Source: Cucumis sativus
Lineage: Eukaryota; Streptophyta; Magnoliopsida; Cucurbitales; Cucurbitaceae
DNA: 64,000 nt
Reading direction: 5' to 3'
NCBI RefSeq assembly: GCF_000004075.3
Contig: NC_026657.2
Span: 4,278,001-4,342,000, forward strand
Part shown: one piece after another, positions 21,601 to 33,000 of the stretch
Layout of the letters: the number at the start of each line of letters is the position of its first letter
Position numbering within the stretch: position 1 is the first letter of the stretch
The notes under the pieces: model-generated
Database searches by the model: none
The model's input: the letters and a program-made list of their open reading frames with translations, nothing else
Told to the model about the DNA's origin: nothing
Made by a program: the position numbers and the translations under genes

Positions 21601-24600
21601 GAAAAAGAGAGAAAGGATCAGTAGGTGCACCCGGACATCTCAACTAGGTTGACACCCCATAGCACCCTCGTCATATCCAAAATACAAAGAAAAAACCAAA
21701 ATACAAGAACAATACTAAGATCATGAAAAGACCAAAGTAACCACCGAAATAACTACGAAAGCTACCTATGGTAGACTAAATCAAGGCTGAAAGGAAAAAC
21801 AAAACGGCAGAAATACATATAAAACCTGTCCAAACTACAAACTATTCGATGAAGGCGGTCCAATTGAGGCAAATGTCTTGAATGGAGTAATATTTGAATT
21901 CTTCATTTGAAGAACACCAAATTGCTGCATTTCTTTTAGAAATCTCTACGATGTCAGCCCAATTCTTTTTTTTTTATCATGGAAGATGCGTTGGTTACGT
22001 TCAAACCAAATCTCAGCTAGAATCGCTTTTATCAAATTAACCCAAATTAGAAAAAGGTTTTTTTGATAAATAAAGTCCCTTCAGTAATTGGCGCACATTG
22101 GCGCTAAACAAACCATCAAAGATCCAAACTGATTTAAGCATAGAAAATATACTAAACCAACAATTTGATGAGAAGGGACAGAAAATGAGTAGGTGAGTTA
22201 ATAGCTCACTGTTTTCCAAGCAAAAGGGGCACACTGAAGGCAACAAACACGTATTGGGAGGCTTCCTTTGCATATTCTCGGAACAGTTTAAAGAACCCAT
22301 TGCCATAATCCAAACCAGGACATTTATTCTCCTTGGACTGCTGGTTTTCCAAAGTGTTTTAAAGTAAACTTTTTCCAAAGGTGAAGAGGGAGAAAGGTGC
22401 TGAGAAATGAACCATAAGCTCCTAGAGGGAGTGGATGATGGCAGCAATAATGAAATGTCAAGGTAAATTAATGATATGGATGATGGAACAAAGAGTAAGG
22501 GGTCTATCTCGTAACCATTTATCCTCTTAGAAATTAGTGTTCAAACCATTGCCAATGAATAAATTCCGAGAAGAATCTTTTTGTTAATATCTCTTGAAGC
22601 CCCACGTGATAAGCAACCACTCATAAGGATGCATCGGTTAAGCTTAAATACCCTATACCTAGCCACTGAACTACATTGGTCTAGCCATCCCCTCTTAATG
22701 CACTTTATGTGGACCCTTGAGAAAGTTCCTCGACACTTTCCTCTGTTAATCTTCATTGCATAAATACTCCAAAAATGGCAAAATATGCTTCAAATTAAGA
22801 ATAAAATGCTAGGCCTCCTATACTCATCACGTACAGTAGAAGAAATAAAGGGAAAAACAGAATTACATGTGGAGCATTGGGAGAGGAAAAGGGGCAGGAA
22901 CATTCCTCAGTGGGTCCACTAGTTAGAATAAATAGAAGAAGGAGAGAAATATCGAAGATCATTTCTGATAAGGAGGAGTCTGCTTTCCCTTGCGAGGGAA
23001 GAAAGTAAGAGCATCCAGGTTTTATTGTTCAGTTTGTTTTGATTGATGATTTCGTAGTGTTTTTATTATTTGTTCGTAGTCTTATTCCGAGTAAGTTGAT
23101 AAACTGCTGTGATCTGGAATTTTAGTTGTATTTTGAGCATTATATTGGACTGTTGGAAGTTTATACTGTATCTTGTTGAGGAAATTTAATATATACAAAG
23201 ATACATATTAAATATTAAATACTCCTTTCCTAGGTAAAGAAAGTGGTTTCATCAACAAACTAGAGACGGGACTAGATTGTGAACCCTTTATTGAAGGGAT
23301 CAATTGGTGTCCTATTTCTGATTTTGAGAATGCAAAGTTGGTATCACTGTTTCCTTGAATAAAATTAAAAGGTTGGTCTTTAAGTGTGGTGGGAATGAGT
23401 CTCATGGTCCCCCATGGCCTTCTTTTAGGATAACTGGGATGTTGTCAAGGATGACCTTGATAAACAGGGTCTTATGAAGTTCTTTGAGTGGGGGTAGTGG
23501 ATAGTATGTGGAACGAAACCTCTATATGTCTTATCCCTAAAAAAGACAAGACAATAACGATGAAGGATTTTAGATCAATTAGTGTTATATTTTATGCTTA
23601 AAAGATTTTAACAGAACTGCTGGCTAAAAGTTATTCCTTGGACCATCATGGTCTCTCAAGGGACTTTCATTGTTTGCGGATAGGCCGTAGGCAAATCTTG
23701 GATCAAGTCCTTAGTGCCGATGAAACCATTTAGGATTATAAAGGCTGGAAACAATAGGGAATCGATTTTAAGATCAATTTTGGAAAGGCTTTTCATCATG
23801 TAGATTGAATTTCCTTGGATAAAATTCATGATAGGAAAGGCCATGATTATAAATGGAGATCTTGGATTTGGAATTGTCTTAGGTTGGCAAAATATTCTTT
23901 CCTTATAAATGGTAGCTCCTAGGGTAAGATTCTAGCTTTGAAATGTTGATGACATTTTCCTCTTTGAGTCCTCTTCCCTATGGTAGGTTTATCATGAGCA
24001 AATACACTAGTACAGTTTTCATCTTCTTGATTAAATGTCAATTGGGGTTAAAGGGACACTGTGTGGTCAGTACGGGCTTGACCCTTTTGATGGTTGTTTT
24101 GTAACCTTTATCATTTATCTACTTTGAAAAATCATTATAATGTTGATGTTTTGTTGCATGGTGGGAGTTTGTTCTTTCTTTCATTTGAATTTTTTCGTCC
24201 TTTGTCCAATAGGGATACGATAGAGGCATGGCTCCTCTTTCTTTATTAGGGGATGTCTTGCCTAGACAAAGGGATAATTCACATTTTTTTTTGGAGGTAA
24301 CCTTGTCTCACAAGATGTTCATTGAATTATCAATACTTTTGATTGATTCCTAAGGAAATTGTCCCTGGTTGGGCATTTTTTATGTACCCTTTGTCGGAGG
24401 GGAGAGGAAGATCTAGATCACTTATTTTGGAGTTGTGATTATGCTTGTTCGGTTTGGAACTACTTCTTTGGAGTGTTCGACCTTCAATTATCCTCTCACA
24501 AAGCTTTTAGTGATATGTTCGAGGTGTTCCTCCTCCATCTGCCATTCGCTGTTTATGAGAGGGAATTTTTTATGGAAACTTTGGGTAGCACTTTGTTTTG

Positions 24601-27600
24601 GGGTATTTCCATTGGTCCAAAAATTGTCTTCCAACTTGGAGGTACCTTTAGAATCTGAGATTGTCTTGGGAAAATCTTTCCCTCATTTATCGGCAAACAC
24701 TTTAGCAAGAATGTTGGCCAGGACTTTATAAACATCTGTTGCTAATATGGGATTTTAGTGGAATGGTGTTATGGTTTTTATCAACAATAACGTGTAAATT
24801 ATCTGCCTACTTTCTCATCTTATTTGTACATGTTTTCCATTACTATTATTTATCAAGTTTTGATTTGAGTGTAAACTCTTGAACACCCTTTGTCTTTTCA
24901 TTTTCTAAGACAAGTTCGTCTGACAATTTGAATATTTTATCACGTATATTCTTGTCAACTAGATTCATTTGGAGGAGAGTCCTGGTGACATACTTGCCTT
25001 TTTGACTGGGCAAGATGAGATAGAATCTATTGAAACTCTTGCTAAGGAGACAATTCAAAAGTTACCTGAAAGCAAACGGAATTTAGTAGTTATACCTATA
25101 TATTCGGCACTTCCATCGGAGCAACAATTGCGAGTTTTTGCCCCAACTCCACCTGGAGTTCGTAAGGTAGTTTGACCATGTTGTATTTAATGAATTCTTT
25201 GTCTAAATTCTCTTTTTCCATTCGTCTCTCAATCAGATATTATCATTTAAGCATATATTTCGTAAAAAGTTATTTTCATTCTTGCATTTTCTTTTATTAT
25301 CTTGTAGATTTCTTGTTTGTTTCATGTTTGAATTGTTGTTTCTTGTCTGTACTATCTACCGTTGGATAGGTATAAGGTTCCTCAGTGCTATTCTATGCTT
25401 GATAATCTAAAGCTTTTGGTGCTGGCCATGCATTTTAGGTGATATTAGCGACAAATATTGCTGAGACATCTGTGACAATACCTGGAATCAAGTATGTTAT
25501 TGATCCTGGATTTGTAAAAGCGCGCACTTATGATCCAAATAAAGGGATGGAGTCGTTGATTGTTTTTCCAACCTCAAAAGCACAAGCACTACAAAGGAGG
25601 TAGGGCATGGATTAAGCATGATTACCATTATGAAGTTTTGTTTAGGCCACAAAAGTATTTGAGTTTTTCTAGAGTGTTCTACTGTTAATATTCTAGTGCT
25701 TCAGTGGGCGTGCAGGCCGTGAAGGACCTGGAAAATGCTTCCGTCAATATCCTGAGGATATGTTTTATAAACTTGAGGATTCAACAAAGCCGGAGATCAA
25801 GAGATGCAACCTTTCTAATGTCATTTTACAGTTGACGGCTTTAGGTGTTGATAATGTCACGGAATTTGATTTCTTGGAAGCACCACCAAGGTGCAAGTTT
25901 TTATAGAGTTTATTGCTTGAGCATGTTATTTCTTTTGATGGGTGGCATGATGTTTTTTTTAGCTAGATATTGAGTGAGTAGTAACTACTACTTTTTATTT
26001 GCATTTCTTTACCTTAGAGCTTCCTCTCCCTTGTGGAAAAGAAAAGGAAGGAAAGATGGCAAAGTGTTCTTGACTTTTGTTTTCAACAGGCAAGCTATTT
26101 TCAAGTCGTTGGAGCAGTTGATTCTGCTTGGGGCTATTACCAATGACGGAAAACTAAAACTATCTGATCCTGTAGGACATCAGATGGCTCGTATTCCATT
26201 AGATCCAATATACTCTAAAGCTCTGATTGTTGCCAGTCAGTTCAACTGTTTGGAAGAAATGTTGATAACTGTGTCAATGCTGTCAGTGGAATCCATTTTT
26301 TACCATCCTCGTGAAAAGCAAGAAGAGGTCAGTCACAACACTTTATAGGAATTATGTTGTTTCAGTTTATTTTCTGTTTGTAAATTTTGTCCTTGTATCA
26401 TAAAAGTTATAGCATGCTACTATCATTCACTTGATAACAACATATGAGATGATTATTAGATATTTAGCCTTTAATCTCTCTATGGTAAAACTCTATTTGT
26501 TTATTCTGCTTTCAGGCAAGAGCTAAAATGAAATGTTTTTCAAGTCCAGAAGGTGATCATCTCACTCTAATCAATGTTTATCGATCTGCTGTGGACTTTT
26601 TGAATAAGAAAAAGTTGGAACTTAGCAAAGAAAAATTGGAGAAAAGCTTGAGAAAGTGGTGCAAAGAAAATTTTATCAATAGTAGATCTTTGAGACACGC
26701 ACGTGACATTCACAGGTTAGCCATGGAATTTCTATGTTTTATGTTCATGCTTCCAGTCCAATTGATGAAGTCTGCCATAGAAAGTTGTGATATCTCTTAC
26801 TAGACCACATTCTTCATGTTTTAAATTTTTGTTTAATTTCTATTTTAATCTCTTAATTTTAATTTTAAATATTTTATTATATATTTATAACTTATTTTAA
26901 TTTTAATTTTAAATATTTTAGTCCTTGCCATTAACTTTTTAATGAATTATTTGAAAGGAATTTCACTGCAGTACATCTTTTGTTTATTAAGTTGATTAAT
27001 GAATGTTTGCATGCACAAATGTTTTAAGCTAGATAATGAGTAACCATCATGGTTTGACCTAGTAGTAAAAAATGGGAGACATAGTCTCAATAGGTAACTA
27101 AGAGGTCAATAGGTTCAATCCATGATGGCCGCCTACCTAGGAATTAATTTTCTACGAGTTTCTTTGACACTCAAATGTTGTAGGGTTAGGAGGGTTGTCC
27201 CGTGAGATTAGTCGAGGTGCGCGTAAGCTGCGAACACTCACAGATATTGAAAAAAAAAAAGAGCTACCTATAATGAGTCGTGTGTAGAGTTCAAATAGAT
27301 TAAAATTCTTATTAAATGGTCAACAGCAAATTAATGTCAAGGATAACAGTCTTTTGTGCAAATTATTAGGGTTAAAAGCGAACACTTGGAAGCTTAGGGA
27401 CGAGAAAATTTCATTTCAAAATGTAAAAGTCCAAAAGGTCGAAAAATGAAATAAATGAATTTTCAATAACCAAAGTAGGATTTAAATCATACATGGATAC
27501 TCTCCTTTCTCTTCTCAAACTAAAGAGTAGGATGAGATTAGGAAGGTGAATATTGATACGATGGCATTCTTCGCGAGGAGATAGAAGGGAAATGTTAGTT

Positions 27601-30059
27601 GAGGAGTGTAGAGGTAATCTAGTAGAGAGGTTAGATTTGGAGTTTGGTTTGATTACCAGGGTTAGGAATTGCTTTGTAGGCCACATCGAAGTTGGGAGTT
27701 CGATAGACTTTGAAGACAAAGTTTGAATGTGTCGATGATCCTTCCAATAGGCTCTCCAAGCACGTTGAAAATTCGACCGAGAGTCGCTCCGCCGACTGGA
27801 ACACTTAGAGGAGCTCTTGTGTAAGTGTTGTCGAACTCGAGGGGGAAGTCTAGTCTTGTTTTAGTTAGAAGTTGTCAAGGATAAAAATCTTTGATATGTT
27901 TTGAAGGGTTTTTAAGTTTTGGGGTTGGTTGGGTTTCCGTTCGGGTTTTCGAGAATCTCACTGGTGTTAACCAAAGAATCTTTTTATTTCGAATGAATAA
28001 TCTGCTCTCCGTGTGAGAGGAGATGCTTTATTTATAGAGAAAAATAGTACAAGTAGTTGGTTACATAGTAACTAACTAAGTAGTTTAGCCAACTAACAGT
28101 GAGTTAAAACAGAAAACTAGAAAGCAGTAGATCACCTTTAAGCCCTTGTTTCAATTTCAGCTTCAAAGCAAGTGTATCAAAAGGTTTTGGATGGGAAAAG
28201 AGAACCTTTGGGATTTTGTAGTTGCGCAAAGGAGTTAAAGGTTTAGGTCAGTTTCCAAAATGGAGTATGAATCACATATGAACGTGGATTCTAGTACTGA
28301 CAATCCAGTTTTGGGCAGCGCCTTTCATTGATTCCCCTTTTGGCAGCTCCATTTAGCCAATCTTTTGTTCCTAATATAGTTAGAATTGTTTGCTTTGTTA
28401 GATTTGTCTGATTGTCTCTTTTTGGTTTGTATTGACTGTGGGTAGCCCCCACTTGGACTCTTTATATCTGTTTTGGTACTTTATTTTGGTGGAAGTGATG
28501 AGGGTGCTAAGGGCATGTCAGCCTAGTTGAGATGCCCGGGTGCACCTGATGAGGGTGCTAAGGGCGTGTCAACCTAGTTGAGATGCCCGGGTGCACCTCT
28601 TGATCTTTTTTGGTTCTCGCATTTTCTTCTTCTTTAGAAATTCTCCCTGATTTTTGTTCATCGTTTTGTTCCTCTTAGTGAATTTCTTGAATTATATCTT
28701 TTTTAAATTCTTGCAAATGTTTTGAAAACTGCTCCACATTTTGAGTTATCTTTCCCAACAAACATTGGATTTTATTCCCTTCTTCATTTCTTCAAAAACT
28801 TCACTATTGATGTACAAATTGGGTGTTCTTGAATAAGCTTCTTCATCATTTTGATGTAGGACCTATTCTTGAATTTTCTTGCATTTTTTTCTGTCTTTCT
28901 TGGTTGTTCTCCATAACAAAAATAATAACTTTTTGTCCCAAATTGTAGTAGTTCTATAAAGTTTCATTCTTGCAGAATCTAATAGATCTTTGGTTTCTTT
29001 TTTTCTTTTTTTGAATTATAAGGGTTCCCCTCGTTAGATGTGTGTTGTTCGGCAATGAACACAACTCACAAAGGTCTCCTTGTTATCGGCCCACACGACT
29101 GCTTTGATCCCAAAATTGATGTTTGCCAAATATGAAAATTTTATTCATGTTTAAAAGTTGTGAAGACAAGTACTCTATGTATGTATAGTGAAAGTGTCAG
29201 TGATATATAAATAAATTTGTCCTCAACTACTAACTTAAATTTTTGGTGAATTGGTGATTTGAGATGGTATCAGAGTAGGTGGTCCAGTGTGGTTCTGTAA
29301 TCAAGCCCCTACATTGTTGTTTCCGAAAGCAAACTAATCCTAATCCTAATTTGTAGAAAAAGTTAATCCTAATATTCATAAACCAAAGAAACTAATCCTA
29401 ATCCTAATAAATTAAGGATTTGACCATAATACCCTATTCCTACTAATCACCATGCTTTGAGAGTTGATGAGGGGTTTTTCTGGACTTGATGTTTTTGTTT
29501 GTTTTTTTATATTCTTTTACTTCTCCCACTGAAAGTATAGTTTCTTATTAAAACAAGAACCACATATTTTTTGTTCATTGAGCACTTGTAATGTTTCCAA
29601 CTATGTATTTTATTGCAGTCAAATTAGACGACATGTTGAACAAATGGGCCTTCCTCTTAACTCTTGTGGAGATGACATGCTTCAGTTTTGTAGATGCCTT
29701 GCTGGTTCCTTTTTTCTCAACGTTGCCACAAAGCAGCCTGATGGAACATACAGGCATTGATCTTATCTTGTACTTGTCTCATACATATTTTTATATTCTT
29801 GGTCGTTCTTATGATAGGATTTTTGTGCAGTTCTAGTATAATTATTAATCTATCTCACACATGACAAAAATGCAGGGATTTTTCCAGTGGCGAGGTGGTA
29901 CAGATTCATCCTTCTTCAGTGTTATTTCGTAAAAAACCAGATTGTGTAATTTTCAATGAATTCGTGCAAACTAATAACAAATACATCCGCAATATCACTA
30001 AAGTTGATCGACTTTGGCTGTTGGAACTGGCTCCCCATTATCATGCTTCGAAAAGCTAA
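18613..30059 (+). CDS. RID1: DEAH-box RNA helicase, RID1 orthologue, twelve coding exons
   Basis: A 709-residue protein. Exons: 18613-18677, 18878-18924, 19019-19099, 19190-19406, 19797-20208, 24963-25166, 25439-25599, 25705-25890, 26090-26327, 26516-26715, 29619-29753 and 29876-30059 (2130 nt, phases consistent). Helicase motifs in order: GETGSGKTT (56-64), [12 protein letters not shown] (154-157), MSASLD with SAS (225-227) instead of [34 protein letters not shown] (394-403), then the winged-helix, ratchet and OB region typical of DEAH proteins. Length, the short N-terminus ([15 protein letters not shown]) and the C-terminal part match Arabidopsis ROOT INITIATION DEFECTIVE 1, a nuclear helicase linked to pre-mRNA splicing and root and meristem formation. 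Introns 1 (CAG/GCATGC) and 11 (CAG/GCATTG) need GC donors. Introns 5 (4754 bp) and 10 (2903 bp) hold transposon relics. ATG is the first after a 5' UTR intron. Confidence 0.95.
18678..18877 (+). other. GC-AG intron 1 of RID1
   Basis: Exon 1 must end in phase 2 to join [12 protein letters not shown]. The only donor that does so is CAG/GCATGC. GT sites nearby (AAG/GTC, AAT/GTC, A/GTGAAA, A/GTAAAT) give phase 0 or 1 and lead to stops after joining. The acceptor is tatgcag. Confidence 0.8.
20905..20962 (+). repeat. Short tandem units of about 23 bp
   Basis: The unit catagacacaccgggaataca occurs roughly two and a half times with small changes (tatagacacaccggggatac, catagacacaccgggaatac, catagacacataaaatac). 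Confidence 0.7.
21540..22480 (-). mobile_element. L1-type LINE relic, 3' end of ORF2
   Basis: The minus-strand frame at 22447-22037 contains the zf-RVT knuckle [20 protein letters not shown] followed by SNCW, typical of plant L1 ORF2 C-termini. Further 3' (about 22020-21850) a decayed frame reads [15 protein letters not shown] and later ICLNWTAF, the usual ORF2 end. The 3' UTR carries the cacccggacatctcaactag signature (21628-21647). 5' truncated and inactive by inference. Confidence 0.75.
23200..24760 (+). mobile_element. L1-type LINE relic with reverse-transcriptase and zf-RVT pieces
   Basis: With stops and frameshifts, the plus strand reads [20 protein letters not shown] near 23520, [13 protein letters not shown] near 23690, [15 protein letters not shown] near 23765 and [20 protein letters not shown] near 23850. 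All are non-LTR reverse-transcriptase blocks. The frame at 24359-24658 holds the zf-RVT knuckle [20 protein letters not shown]. Multiple in-frame stops show it is dead. It faces the LINE at 21540-22480 tail to head. Confidence 0.75.
27028..27278 (+). mobile_element. SINE, family 1, with target-site duplication
   Basis: The element body is about 27042-27261. The A-box-like tgacctagtagtaaaaaatg starts at 27055 and the B box ggttcaatcc lies at 27112-27121, followed by the family 3' region (cgtgagattagtcgaggtgc) and a terminal A run. Flanks agctagataatgagt (27028-27041) and agctacctataatgagt (27262-27278) are an imperfect direct repeat, as expected for LINE-driven insertion. tRNA-derived by its promoter. 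Confidence 0.8.
27748..27816 (-). other. Plastid atpB-like fragment (NUPT), about 69 bp
   Basis: The minus strand reads [20 protein letters not shown], then EP, the conserved block of the ATP synthase beta subunit, in plastid-style codons (ggagcgactctcggtcgaat). Similarity stops abruptly on both sides. No flanking beta-subunit exons are present, so it is an isolated piece rather than a gene. Confidence 0.6.
27950..29125 (-). mobile_element. Degenerate non-autonomous LTR element related to the one at 48577
   Basis: On the minus strand, attttgggatcaaagcagtc (about 29087-29106) sits where the related element has its primer site ttggtattagagcaaccgtc. The adjacent aagggttccc...agatgtgt block (about 29020-29045) and the cccaacaaacattgg block (about 28755) match the inner part of the 48577-50295 element. 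The segment 27985-28045 (tttttatttcgaatgaataa, then tttatagag) resembles its LTR. Boundaries are uncertain. Confidence 0.45.
28497..28598 (+). repeat. Direct 51-bp duplication of a LINE 3' signature
   Basis: Two consecutive units of gatgagggtgctaagggc...gatgcccgggtgcacct, differing at only a few bases. The same signature occurs at 14083 and, reversed, at 21621. Probably the 3' UTR of a truncated LINE in RID1 intron 10. Confidence 0.8.
29754..29875 (+). other. GC-AG intron 11 of RID1
   Basis: Exon 11 ends GGAACATACAG/GCATTGATC. Reading through gives a stop at once (AGG CAT TGA). Joining to aatgcag/GGATTTT gives [17 protein letters not shown], matching the family. No GT donor of correct phase is near. 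Confidence 0.85.
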
Positions 30060-33000
30060 ATTGATCTGTTCATGTTTGAATAGGTATTATTGTATTACTT
30101 CATTCTTTGGAAAGGATCTCTTTTATTTCTTGTTGTGCACAGCAAAATAAATCGAAATGTTTCTCCAATCCACTGATATATAGCAATAGCTTTGACTTTT
30201 GAGGTTTTAGAATTAGTAAACCTTTAATATTTCTCAATATCCTGTCTAACATGTGCATTTTTCAGTTTGGTGGCATACAACATTGGACTGCTCCACTCCA
30301 GAAGGTATTCGGGGAAGTCATTTCAACAGAAAGGTACTCAAATACATGCGATTGTTGTTCAGTTCTCTTGTTGGTATCCATCTCTCCTTGTGTTCATGAA
30401 TGATCAGAGATAAAAGGCGTTAGATCCCAAGTACAAGTAAACCACATGGAATACGAATACCAAGATAAACCTTCGTTGCAATATCAAGTGAAAATTACAC
30501 AATAGCTTTTTGAGAATGTTGTCTCTCACAATGCACCTACTATGGATTGATTCACCAAAATACGGTCTCTCCAGACAAAACCTAGCTCTCCATATAACCA
30601 AGTAACCCTTGGCCTTCTACTACCCCTTTTTTTTTCCTGATGAGAACATACACTATGCTCAAATGCTCAAATGCCCTAATGGTACTCTCACTAGGGTACT
30701 AAATAAGTTTCCGTGTGTATACCTCAAAATTAAATGTTGTAGAAGTAACCGGCCTGCTTATGCTACAGTGACTATTTTGATTTCTTTAGTATAATAAAAA
30801 GGAGGATTTGAATTGCAAACCTTTTGGTTGCTAACATATAATATATGTCAATTGGACTATATTTTTTGGTAAAATGTCAATTGACCTACGTTAGCTTGGG
30901 CACTATTTGATGGTTAATAATTGTTTGAGCCTTAGGATTGGATTTGATCTTTGATCTTATAATTCAATTAGGACATTGGAAGTTCTAGTATTCTGAAAAG
31001 GATATTGGAAGTCCGTTCTTACCTAAACTAATACCTTTAACCAATTTGAGGGGAAAATGAACGAAACAAAAAGTGGTAAAAATTCTAATACTTCTAATAA
31101 AGTGACTGAGACTGTGGTGTTCTCTTACCTTTGGAGCTTTAAGGTTGAAACCTATTTTGCTAAGAATGAATCTATGATATTGGGAATAATTATTTATATT
31201 TTGTAAAATTTCATCTGGTTTTTGTGGGACCTTCCTCCACTTTCTCCATTTAACTTTATGCACGGACAAATATACATTACAAACTACTAGTTAGCCCAAT
31301 GATAAATCTGTTTTCTAGTCGTTTTAGCCCCAGGTTAAAGTCTCTTTATAGGTTTTCTTTATATAAAGCAGGTCAACTAAATTTTTGGATTCCGCCACCG
31401 TTAGTGAGGGTTATACAGTGGATTGAAAATTTGAAGCAGAATACAAATTTTGTAGGAATGAGATCAGCGGACATTCAAATCGCTTTTTCCACCACCTTCT
31501 CCATCTTTCGGAATCAAAATTGAAATCAGGATGGGATCGGAGCCAATAGAGAATTCTTGTGCCCACATAGTGAAAGTTGTTCATTTTGTGTAATTATATT
31601 AATTTAGATAACTATAGGGTAACAAATTGTCATGTCTCTATTCTCAAATTAATTTGGTGTCAACTAAAAGTTGGCACGTGTTTTCAATTAATCTCATTTA
31701 GTCGTATGTTTTCATTATGATCCTTTGGTTAAGGAACTGTAGCTTTGATGAATTGGGTCACATAACATTGATAGTTTTAGGGAAGTATTCTATATTCATG
31801 CAGATATTTCAAATTAATATTCACTGCATGTCAAGGGTGTAGTAACATACTGGCTATGATTTACTTTTTTGGTATAAATTGCATAATTATTCAGTTTTAT
31901 TGTACCAATTAGCTTGTTAATTAACTAATCAAATATGATTTGGTTTTCAATTTTTAGAAAATTCTAATATCGGTATTGTATATATCATAATCTTGATTTC
32001 TTCTTCATAGCTTCTAGCCTTGTAGATTCTTGTTTGTGTTTGAGGGCAATAACTTTTTAATTTCTAGAAAAGCTTTCAATTACTTGTTTGTATTTTGAAA
32101 AGAATACTATTTTAGAAAGCTCATAACTGCATGGAACTTTCCTTACATGCTTCTTTTGCTACTAATGTTATGCTATATATTTTTCAAAAAATTAATGCTA
32201 CAGAGGACTAGAAATTGTAAATTGAGCCAAATGATAGGAGACTTAATTAGATTTATTTATGTGATTTTTAATCTAAAATACCTTCTTTCTCTCTCTCTCT
32301 CTCTTTTTTCGGTTGAATAATATTTTTCATATTTACGAGATATAATCTGATGTTGGAGAGAGAATGCATATTTATTATATTTGCAATAATTAATTTAGAT
32401 TCATTCCTTTTAGAGTTGGAGATGAAAACGACACTAGCCAATTTTTTTTCTATTTACCTCAAATTACTCTCCATTTGATGTTATTTTTCATCATCTTCTT
32501 CACAGTTTGCATGTTTTTTTTTCTTTAGTGGTTTTTTTTTCTTTCGTATAATTGATTTCTATATCAATGATTTGAAGTATGCTAAGATGTTTGCTTTTTA
32601 CATCATGGACTACTTCGTTTGTTTTATTTTATCATTTGAAATATACTGACATAATGCATGTTAATATCACACATTTATATTGCATATATATTCTAGCATT
32701 TATAATATATTCCTATATGTTATGATGTATTAGTTATAATATATTTAAACTCCAAACTTGAATACATATGAAATGTTGTAAAAACCATGGTATCTAACAA
32801 CCACAAATTCAAAAATTAAAATAAAAAAGATTTGGAACGGTGATATTGTGTTAAGATTTTGAAATATCATAGATCTCAAAGCTAAAAAAAAATTAGAGAT
32901 TGCAGATTTTATGTTTCTTTTTTTTCTTTTCAAAATGGGATGAGAGAGTAATGGTAGGTTTATTTGCAAATCATCTTAATAATTTTAAAATATTTGAAGA

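Larger units (their letters stand above)
20209..24962 (+). other. RID1 intron 5, 4.75 kb, filled with LINE relics
   Basis: Donor TTTCAG/gtagag, acceptor caactag/ATTCAT. The join gives [20 protein letters not shown], as in the family. It contains a minus-strand LINE 3' end (21540-22480), a plus-strand LINE fragment (about 23200-24760) and short minisatellite-like units near 20905-20960. The rest is unassigned. Confidence 0.85.
26716..29618 (+). other. RID1 intron 10, 2.9 kb, repeat-rich
   Basis: Donor CACAG/gttagcc, acceptor tattgcag/TCAAATT. The join restores [19 protein letters not shown]. It contains a full-length SINE, an atpB-like plastid piece, two copies of a LINE 3' signature and an LTR-element relic, each listed separately. 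Confidence 0.85.

Noticed and set aside
29255..29300. Second LTR element starting in plus orientation
   Set aside because: gatggtatcagagtaggtgg looks like a plus-strand primer site, but no matching LTR pair or gag follows before exon 11. Left as an unassigned remnant.
29336..29425. Telomere-like repeats
   Set aside because: ctaatcctaatcctaat differs from the plant CCCTAAA unit and occurs only in two short, irregular groups.
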